A stretch of DNA of 64,000 nt from JALEFZ01 sp039820545 (GTDB lineage: Bacteria > Bacteroidota > Bacteroidia > J057). Every line of letters starts with the position of its first letter. The stretch's first letter is position 1. The stretch covers positions 1 through 64,000 of the forward strand of contig JBCBPW010000015.1 of NCBI GenBank assembly GCA_039820545.1. The letters run 5' to 3'. The notes below the pieces were generated by a model. The model had not been told where the DNA came from. It searched no databases and saw nothing but the letters and a program-made list of their open reading frames with translations. Below, one piece after another: positions 44,965 through 52,075 of this stretch. Position numbers and translations under genes: made by a program.

Positions 44965-46461
44965 TTGGACCGGATCAGACAGTTATATCAAGTTTTTTCG
45001 AAAACAGAAGTCCGATACCTGAAGCAATATTTAGACGCTTTTCACGCCAAAGGAGCTAACAAATCCCTCGAGCTGATTGAAATCTTGGATAAAAATCCCG
45101 AGATCACAAATAGAGAAATGGCCGAGCGTCTCTATGGCAATCCCAAGTCCAAGGCATTCAGCATGCTCAAAAGCCGTCTGTATGAGCGAATGCTGGAGAC
45201 CCTCACCCTGAGTGTCAATTTTCAAAACAACCCTGCACTCAAGGAAGATAGTACGGCCTATGAATCCGTCAGCTTGAGTAAAATGATTACCTATGGGATC
45301 ATGCTGAAGAAGAGAGGACTCAAGAATCAATCACGGGAAATGTTTGAGAAGATCATCAAGGATGCAGACCAGACGGTTTTGCCCGAATTTAATCTGAGTG
45401 CCTTGATCAGCTTGCGCAATCTCTCCAACTCTTTTGAGGAAGTAGAAAAGGAAATTAATCCGCAAATCGACCTCGCTTTTGAGCGGTACAAAATAGATGC
45501 AATGGGCGTGGGGATGATGCGTTCATTTATTCTTCATCGTGGGGAAACCAATCATCCTGTTTCCGAAAGTTTGGTTAGGTTGAAGAAGGACATAGACATC
45601 CTAGAAGAAAGTCTGGCAAAGACCTATAGTCCGCGAGCGGATTACTACAGGTTGCAGCTCTATTACTCCTTTTATGCATTTTCGAAAGATATGCCCTCGG
45701 TACGATCGGTCCTTCAGGAAATCATCGATCTTGTAGAGCGGTATCCTAAGCTGAGTACGAATAATAGAAAAGGGATTTTGCTCATGCGTCTAAGCAATGT
45801 GGCACTCAACCAAGGGAACTACCAAGAAGCGATTGACGCCTCTCAAAAATCCATGAATATGCTCTATCCCAAGAGCCCTAATTATTTCTCGGCAACTCTC
45901 CTGAGCATCATGGCCTACATACTCACGGGGCGGCTGAGTGAGTTGGAGGAACTTTTTCTCAAGCTTGATTGGTTCATCAAGTTTCCTCAAAGCCCCCAGC
46001 AAGTGGGACAATTCCATTTCTTCAAAGCCTCCAAAGCATACCTCGAAAAGGATCTGAAAGGGGCACAGCGGTACCTTCAAAGTACCAATGATCTCTTGAA
46101 AGACAAAGAAGGTTGGAACCTTGCCGTGCGTGTGATGGAAATGATGATTCTTGTGGATCTCGGAGAAGATGATTTGCTGTACAATCGTCTGGAAAGCTTT
46201 CGCAAGCACATGAGTAAGTACAATATTCCCCCGAGGTTACAGACTACCTATCGATTGTTGTTGTCGACCTCTCGAAATGCCCTCAATTTCAAAGTAGTGT
46301 GGGAAGAGTCTAAAGAGATCATCGAAGAAATGCGTCAGACCCATCCATGGAGTATTCAGACCTATGAATTCCTCCCTTTTGATGTCTGGTTGGAAACGAA
46401 AGTCAAAAATATCCCTTTTTATCCCACCTTACTCCAAGTATTGTCTACCCCTAAGACTTAG
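44965..46461 (+). CDS. helical-repeat cytoplasmic protein of unknown function
   Basis: A 498-residue protein with no signal peptide. It appears to start at TTG (44965), since an in-frame stop lies four codons upstream and the sequence DRIRQLYQVFSKTEVRYLKQYLDAF looks like a genuine conserved N-terminus. Residues 1-100 look like a small helical module (EITNREMAERLYGNPKSKAFSMLKSRLYERMLETL) with winged-helix flavour. The remaining ~400 residues are TPR-like helical pairs (MRLSNVALNQGNYQEAIDASQKSM). Similar proteins exist in Bacteroidota as 'hypothetical protein'. The role is unknown; protein-protein scaffolding is likely. Confidence 0.8.
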   Translation: MDRIRQLYQVFSKTEVRYLKQYLDAFHAKGANKSLELIEILDKNPEITNREMAERLYGNPKSKAFSMLKSRLYERMLETLTLSVNFQNNPALKEDSTAYESVSLSKMITYGIMLKKRGLKNQSREMFEKIIKDADQTVLPEFNLSALISLRNLSNSFEEVEKEINPQIDLAFERYKIDAMGVGMMRSFILHRGETNHPVSESLVRLKKDIDILEESLAKTYSPRADYYRLQLYYSFYAFSKDMPSVRSVLQEIIDLVERYPKLSTNNRKGILLMRLSNVALNQGNYQEAIDASQKSMNMLYPKSPNYFSATLLSIMAYILTGRLSELEELFLKLDWFIKFPQSPQQVGQFHFFKASKAYLEKDLKGAQRYLQSTNDLLKDKEGWNLAVRVMEMMILVDLGEDDLLYNRLESFRKHMSKYNIPPRLQTTYRLLLSTSRNALNFKVVWEESKEIIEEMRQTHPWSIQTYEFLPFDVWLETKVKNIPFYPTLLQVLSTPKT

Positions 46462-46715
46462 GAAACCCCAACAACTCCCACATCTTATCTTGCACTTAAT
46501 ACAGGGATTTTTGAATCCCCAGTTTCGTCACGTATTTTTGGGGTTGATAAAGAAGGGATAAATGTTTGCCAAACAACTTGCTGACACGATGTGTATAGAT
46601 AGGTGGAAATTGGCCATCCTATGTCTCCTTCAAAAGAGGAAATGATCAGACTTTTGATGAAACCATCCCCTTTATCAGCTTTCGCTCAAAATAGAGACTA
46701 CTACCAAAATATTTT

Positions 46716-49700
46716 ATGAGTACGCATTCTATTACGCCCTACAAACCCCAGCACAAAGTCCGAATCGTCACTGCTGCTTCGCTTTTTGATGGTCATGACG
46801 CGGCCATTAATATCATGCGACGCATTCTGCAATCCTCTGGTGCAGAGGTGATTCACTTAGGACACAACCGCTCTGTAGAAGAAATCGTCAACACGGCGAT
46901 TCAAGAAGATGCCCAAGCCATCGCCATTACCTCTTACCAAGGGGGGCACGTAGAGTTTTTCAAGTATATGTATGATCTACTCCGCGAGCGCAATTGTGGA
47001 CATATCAAAATATTTGGTGGAGGGGGAGGAACCATTCTGCCGACAGAGATACTCGAACTACATGAGTATGGGGTAGATCGCATCTACTCGCCTGACGATG
47101 GTCGTGAGATGGGGCTACAAGGGATGATCAATGACCTCTTGCAAGAAGCCGATTTTCCCACAGGTAATTTGTCTGTAGATCGTTGGAAGACGGCGATAGA
47201 CAAAGCCTATGGAGGAAGTGAGGAGAATGGGGGAGGAACAGCAATTTTGACTCAGGTGCGTCAAAAGATACATCCAAGAGCCATTGCACGTCTGATCTCT
47301 GCCGTAGAAAATACCCCTGAACTAGTAGAACCCATCATGGATGATGTCCACAAGAGGCAGGAAGGGCTGACCATGCCTCCTGTATTAGGAATCACAGGTA
47401 CAGGTGGTGCAGGGAAATCATCACTTGTGGATGAGTTGATTCGCCGATTCTTGATGGACTTCAAGGACAAGCACATTGCGGTAGTATCCGTAGACCCCTC
47501 CAAAAGAAAAACAGGCGGAGCCTTGCTGGGAGATCGTATCCGTATGAATGCTGTCTACAACGACCGCGTCTACATGCGTTCGCTGGCTACGCGGCAGTCC
47601 AATCTGGCGCTGTCCAAGCATATTCCCGAAGTCATGAACATCCTTAAGGTGGCGCAATTTGACTTGATCATCTTGGAGACTTCAGGGATTGGACAATCCG
47701 ATACAGAGATCATCGACTATTCTGATGTTGCACTCTATGTCATGACACCAGAGTATGGAGCTGCGACGCAGTTGGAGAAGATCGACATGCTCGACTACGC
47801 GGATCTGATCGCATTGAATAAATTCGACAAGCGTGGGGCACTTGATGCCATCCGCGACGTCCGTAAGCAGTACCAGCGCAATAATGGACTGTGGGATGCA
47901 GATCTGGATGATATGCCTGTCTATGGCACCATCGCCTCCCAGTTCAATGATCCTGGCATGAACCGTCTCTACCGTGCCATTATGAACAAGGTCGCAGAGA
48001 AAACCAACGCAGACTTGGGCACAGAGTGGATGGCCAATGATGAACCATCTGAAAAGATTCATATCATCCCTCCTAGACGTGTACGTTACCTATCGGAGAT
48101 CACCGAAACCATCCGTGATTACAATGAGGAGGTGGTCGAGCAAGCAGAGGTCGCGCAAAAACTCTTTGGACTGCAAAAATCTATCGACACCCTTCGTGAT
48201 TCGGATATTGAGGACAAGGACCGTCTGATCAAAGGTCTGCAAGAAACTTACGAGCAGGTAGCCATGAGCTTGCAGAAGTCTTATCAGCTTGTACTTGATG
48301 ATTGGAGTGAGAAGAAAGCAGCTTACGAGGCAGACGAGTTTGTCTATCAAGTAAGAGGAAAAGACATCAAGGTCCAGACCTATACGGAGTCGCTTTCACA
48401 CAATAAAATCCCCAAAGTCGTGCTTCCCCAGTATGAGGCATGGGGAGATATTTTGAAATGGGCTTCTCAGGAAAATGTACCAGGAGAATTTCCCTTTACA
48501 GCGGGAGTATTTCCCTTCAAGCGTGAGGGAGAAGATCCAACCCGTATGTTTGCAGGTGAAGGAGGTCCCGAGCGTACCAATAAACGCTTTCACTATGTAT
48601 CCCTCGGCATGCCAGCCAAGCGTTTGTCTACCGCCTTTGACTCTGTGACGCTATACGGGGAAGATCCCGATTACCGTCCAGATATTTATGGGAAAGTAGG
48701 AAATTCAGGGGTATCGGTTTGCTGCCTTGACGATGCGAAGAAATTATATTCAGGCTTTAACCTCTGCGATCGCGCCACCTCTGTATCGATGACGATTAAT
48801 GGCCCTGCGGCTACCGTTTTGACTTTCTTCCTCAATGCAGCCATTGATCAGCAGTGTGAGTTGTACATCAAGGAAAAGGGACTGGAGGCTGAGGTGAAAA
48901 ATAAAATTGAGGCCATCTACAGAGAAAAAGGAAAGCCTGTACCTACCTACAATGGTCCGCTACCTGAGGGAAATGATGGCTTGGGTTTGATGCTGCTAGG
49001 TGTGACGGGAGATCAGGTGCTTCCTTTGGAAGTCTACCATGAAATTAAGACGGCTACGCTTACTAAGGTAAGGGGAACTGTGCAGGCAGACATTCTCAAA
49101 GAGGATCAGGCACAAAATACCTGCATTTTCTCTACTGAGTTTTCCCTCAAGCTCATGGGGGATGTACAGGAGTATTTCATCAACCAGAATGTCCGCAACT
49201 TCTACTCTGTCTCGATTTCGGGTTATCACATTGCAGAAGCAGGTGCCAATCCGATTACGCAACTGGCCTTCACACTTGCCAATGGTTTCACCTTCTTGGA
49301 GTACTATGCAAGCCGAGGCATGGACATCAATAAGTTCGCGCCCAACTTCTCCTTCTTCTTCTCCAATGGGGTCGATCCTGAGTATGCAGTTATTGGCCGT
49401 GTGGCGCGACGCATCTGGTCCAAAGCCCTCAAGCTCAAGTACAAAGCCAATGCGCGCGCGCAAAAGTTGAAGTATCATATTCAAACTTCGGGTCGTTCGC
49501 TACATGCTCAGGAGATCGGCTTCAACGACATCCGTACTACACTTCAGGCATTGTATGCCATCTACGACAACTGTAACTCGCTCCATACCAATGCCTATGA
49601 CGAGGCCATCACGACGCCTACAGAGGAGTCTGTGCGTAGAGCGATTGCCATTCAGCTCATCATCAACCGTGAGCTGGGCATGACGAAAAATCAGAATCCC

Positions 49701-50171
49701 TTGCAAGGGTCTTTCATCGTGGAGGAATTGACGGATCTGGTAGAAGAAGCTGTCATGATGGAGTTTGATCGGATCACTGAGCGTGGAGGTGTCCTGGGCG
49801 CGATGGAGACGATGTACCAGCGTGGCAAAATCCAGGAGGAGTCGCTTTATTATGAGCGCCTCAAGCACAGCGGAGAACTGCCCATTGTGGGTGTCAATAC
49901 GTTCCTCTCGGATCAAGGATCGCCTACAGAGATTCCAGGAGAAGTCATCCGTGCTACTAAGTCAGAAAAAGAATACCAGATCAACCAGCGCAAGGCCATA
50001 CAAGCTGCTAACGCTGATCAGATCAAGGAAGCGCTTCTCGACCTACAGCATCGCGCCATCACCAATCAAAACATCTTCGAAGGACTGATGGAGGCAAGTA
50101 AGTATGCCACTTTGGGGCAGATTACGCATGCTTTGTATGAGGTCGGCGGACAGTATAGAAGGAATATGTAG
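46716..50171 (+). CDS. icmF: fused isobutyryl-CoA mutase (IcmF)
   Basis: A 1151-residue coenzyme B12 enzyme. Domain order: B12-binding (~14-150; SLFDGHDAAINIM with the lower-ligand His, and FGGGGGTI); MeaB-type G-protein chaperone (~215-500; GITGTGGAGKSSLVDEL, SVDPSKRKTGGALLGDR, ETSGIGQSD, NKFDKRG); and the substrate-binding TIM-barrel mutase (~560-1110). The barrel signature GVFPFKREGEDPTRMFAGEG, with Phe where methylmalonyl-CoA mutase has Tyr, is characteristic of IcmF. It interconverts isobutyryl-CoA and n-butyryl-CoA (some also pivalyl/isovaleryl-CoA). The built-in GTPase edits the cofactor. No separate chaperone or epimerase gene is nearby. A strong terminator follows. Confidence 0.96.
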   Translation: MSTHSITPYKPQHKVRIVTAASLFDGHDAAINIMRRILQSSGAEVIHLGHNRSVEEIVNTAIQEDAQAIAITSYQGGHVEFFKYMYDLLRERNCGHIKIFGGGGGTILPTEILELHEYGVDRIYSPDDGREMGLQGMINDLLQEADFPTGNLSVDRWKTAIDKAYGGSEENGGGTAILTQVRQKIHPRAIARLISAVENTPELVEPIMDDVHKRQEGLTMPPVLGITGTGGAGKSSLVDELIRRFLMDFKDKHIAVVSVDPSKRKTGGALLGDRIRMNAVYNDRVYMRSLATRQSNLALSKHIPEVMNILKVAQFDLIILETSGIGQSDTEIIDYSDVALYVMTPEYGAATQLEKIDMLDYADLIALNKFDKRGALDAIRDVRKQYQRNNGLWDADLDDMPVYGTIASQFNDPGMNRLYRAIMNKVAEKTNADLGTEWMANDEPSEKIHIIPPRRVRYLSEITETIRDYNEEVVEQAEVAQKLFGLQKSIDTLRDSDIEDKDRLIKGLQETYEQVAMSLQKSYQLVLDDWSEKKAAYEADEFVYQVRGKDIKVQTYTESLSHNKIPKVVLPQYEAWGDILKWASQENVPGEFPFTAGVFPFKREGEDPTRMFAGEGGPERTNKRFHYVSLGMPAKRLSTAFDSVTLYGEDPDYRPDIYGKVGNSGVSVCCLDDAKKLYSGFNLCDRATSVSMTINGPAATVLTFFLNAAIDQQCELYIKEKGLEAEVKNKIEAIYREKGKPVPTYNGPLPEGNDGLGLMLLGVTGDQVLPLEVYHEIKTATLTKVRGTVQADILKEDQAQNTCIFSTEFSLKLMGDVQEYFINQNVRNFYSVSISGYHIAEAGANPITQLAFTLANGFTFLEYYASRGMDINKFAPNFSFFFSNGVDPEYAVIGRVARRIWSKALKLKYKANARAQKLKYHIQTSGRSLHAQEIGFNDIRTTLQALYAIYDNCNSLHTNAYDEAITTPTEESVRRAIAIQLIINRELGMTKNQNPLQGSFIVEELTDLVEEAVMMEFDRITERGGVLGAMETMYQRGKIQEESLYYERLKHSGELPIVGVNTFLSDQGSPTEIPGEVIRATKSEKEYQINQRKAIQAANADQIKEALLDLQHRAITNQNIFEGLMEASKYATLGQITHALYEVGGQYRRNM

Positions 50172-50176
50172 AATGT

Positions 50177-50223
50177 AGATCCTGTGGATATGCGATGAAT
50201 TGCGTATCCACAGGATCTTTTTC
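50177..50223 (+). terminator. terminator after icmF
   Basis: Perfect 14-bp stem (AGATCCTGTGGATA at 50177-50190 with its complement at 50205-50218), extendable by three more pairs, followed by TTTTTC. It starts 6 bases after the icmF stop. Confidence 0.88.
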
Positions 50224-50342
50224 TCGACATCCCAATAAACCTATATCTTCGCTGAGGGCTCCCTCTACTTTTCCTTGTATTCCCCATTTCCGAATCCCAT
50301 CGACTTTGTGTAGCTTCTGATAGAACAATCATCAGAGCAGAC

Positions 50343-51488
50343 ATGAAAAAAGCTATTTATGGATTTTCGGGCGATCCCATTACGTATGGGCACATAGACA
50401 TCATCCAGCGTGCGCTCGACATCTTTGGGGAGCTGACGGTAGGGATAGGGATGAATCCAGCTAAAAAATACTTCTTTTCGCTCGAAGAGAGGCGTCAAAT
50501 CGCTGCCAGCTCCCTCCAAAATCTTCCAGGAGTCGACGTCATTGCTTTCAAGGGTTTGCTTGTAGACTATGCGTATGAAAATGGGATTTCCACAGTTATC
50601 CGTGGCATCCGCAACAGCGAGGACCTCAACTACGAGATGATGCTCCATCAGGTGGGAGCTAGTCAGCGCCAACAGGTGGATACGATTTATTTTCCTGCTC
50701 GTCAGTCGCTCATGCATATCAGTTCGGGAGCGGCCAAAGCGCTTCAGTTGGAGCAAGGGCTCATCCATGAGTACGTCCCGCTTTGTGCCAAGCAGAAGCT
50801 GGAAGAGCGGCTCTCAGGTCAATACATTGTCAGTGTTACTGGGGAGATTGGTGTGGGGAAGTCCTACATCAGCCATCAATTGCAGGAGATAGGGAAAGCC
50901 CAAGATATACCTGTTCACGTCATAGATATAGACAAAATAGGCCATCAGATTTTAGGAGAATTGAAAGAACCCATTTACCAGGAGACGCGCCAGGATATTG
51001 CCGCTCACTTTGGTTCTGAATTTTTGACTCCACAGGGTTTTGTTGACAGGAAGGCTTTGGGGAAAATCATCTTTCGCTCTTCAGAGAAGCTGCAACAGTT
51101 CAATGAGATGCTTTACAAGCCACTCCTCCTGCGATTGAGGAGGGAATTATATGGCAAGAGAGGATTGATTTTGTTAGACTCGGCTCTGATGTCGGAGACA
51201 GGGATGAGCTACCTCTCCAACAATCACATCATTTTGGTATCCGCTCAAGCTGAGATCCAGAAGCAGCGACTTACAGATCGTGGATACACCGACTGGCAGA
51301 TCCAAAATCGTATGAATAGCCAGTTTACACATGATCTCAAAGAGGAGATGATACTCGAGAGTATTCGGAAAACTTGTCATGGGAAGATCTGGAAGATAGA
51401 CAACTCATCTTCGGAGAGCTTCCTCCCGATTCAGCAGCTTTTTAGGCAGATTGTCTCCGACATGCGTATAGGAGAGAAGAAAGCCTAA
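50343..51488 (+). CDS. coaDE: CoaD-CoaE fusion: pantetheine-phosphate adenylyltransferase / dephospho-CoA kinase
   Basis: A 381-residue bifunctional protein. Residues 1-~158 are a complete CoaD: GDPITYGHIDII (TxGH nucleotidyltransferase motif), FFSLEERRQIA, TVIRGIRNSEDLNYEM, and FPARQSLMHISSGAAKAL (ISS motif). After a short basic linker (QKLEERLSGQ), residues ~165-381 are a CoaE kinase: P-loop TGEIGVGKS, HVIDIDKIGHQIL, GFVDRKALGKIIF, LLDSALMSETGM, and QKQRLTDRGYTDWQIQNRM. Both halves are near normal length, so together they would turn 4'-phosphopantetheine into CoA. The kinase P-loop has E where bacterial CoaE usually has G (TGGIGSGKS). The domain order is that of animal CoA synthase; in bacteria the two genes are usually separate. 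Confidence 0.93.
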   Translation: MKKAIYGFSGDPITYGHIDIIQRALDIFGELTVGIGMNPAKKYFFSLEERRQIAASSLQNLPGVDVIAFKGLLVDYAYENGISTVIRGIRNSEDLNYEMMLHQVGASQRQQVDTIYFPARQSLMHISSGAAKALQLEQGLIHEYVPLCAKQKLEERLSGQYIVSVTGEIGVGKSYISHQLQEIGKAQDIPVHVIDIDKIGHQILGELKEPIYQETRQDIAAHFGSEFLTPQGFVDRKALGKIIFRSSEKLQQFNEMLYKPLLLRLRRELYGKRGLILLDSALMSETGMSYLSNNHIILVSAQAEIQKQRLTDRGYTDWQIQNRMNSQFTHDLKEEMILESIRKTCHGKIWKIDNSSSESFLPIQQLFRQIVSDMRIGEKKA

Positions 51489-51498
51489 AACAGAAGAA

Positions 51499-51536
51499 GG
51501 GGTCTCCAACCATTCATTTGAATGTCTGGAGTCCCC
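51499..51536 (+). terminator. probable terminator after coaDE
   Basis: Interrupted stem GGGG.CTCCA..CATTCA with TGAATG..TGGAG.CCCC, 2-base loop. It begins 11 bases after the stop. There is no T-run directly after it, so it may act with the second hairpin at 51596-51617. Confidence 0.5.
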
Positions 51537-51794
51537 CCACTTCCTTCAGTGCTTTTTCCTTAGAATTTGTAAAGAACGGTTTAGTATAAATCTTTTGCGG
51601 ATCTACCCGCATTTTTTCAAAAACTACTTGTGGTTTGAGACCTTGAATTAGAGCCATACCATTTCCATGGCAAGCAAGGGATGATCCCGCTGCCTACGCA
51701 CAAGACGCAAAAACTCGTTATATAGACCATCTGATAGCCTCTTCCATGTACAAATCATTCCCTTTTACAGGGTCTGCAAGAAGAGTTTCAAAAA

Positions 51795-51951
51795 GTACCC
51801 TTCCAAAAGAGATCTTGTAGTGTAAACACTTCTATTGCCTGTTATGCATAGAACTGACTCCCTTCAGTTTGTAACTGAAACTTTCTATATGCTCTAGATA
51901 CAATCTGAAGGAGGCAGTGTTCCACGTTTTTATGTGTGAAGGTACTTAACT
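51795..51951 (+). repeat. dispersed hairpin element, copy B
   Basis: Same orientation and length as copy A. Stem CTCCCTTCAGTTTGTA (51858-51873) pairs with TACAATCTGAAGGAG (51899-51913), and the stem extends outward through GAACTG / CAGTGTTC. The loop reads ACTGAAACTTTCTATATGCT and on. Blocks identical to copy A include GTACCCTTCCAAAA, CAGTTTGTAACTGAA and TATATGCTCTAGATACAA. Confidence 0.75.
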
Positions 51952-52075
51952 TCCCCCTCTCTATATATACATGTAGAAATCCCTTGGATTGTAACACAGA
52001 TTTTTCAAAAAAATAAAAGATTTCAATCTATCTTTAGATTTTTTATCCTAAAAATTTGATAATCAGCAATATGTG

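Larger units (their letters stand above)
51489..52075. other. 587-base gap between convergent genes
   Basis: Contains a likely coaDE terminator hairpin (51499-51536), a weak stem with T6 (51596-51617), and copy B of the dispersed hairpin element (51795-51951). The remaining sequence has no coding potential that I can support. Confidence 0.6.

Noticed and set aside
7866..51951. tRNA or other classical RNA gene in the hairpin-bearing gaps
   Set aside because: The folds lack cloverleaf arms, a TTCRA-type T-loop and a CCA end; the hairpin element does not match any RNA class I know.
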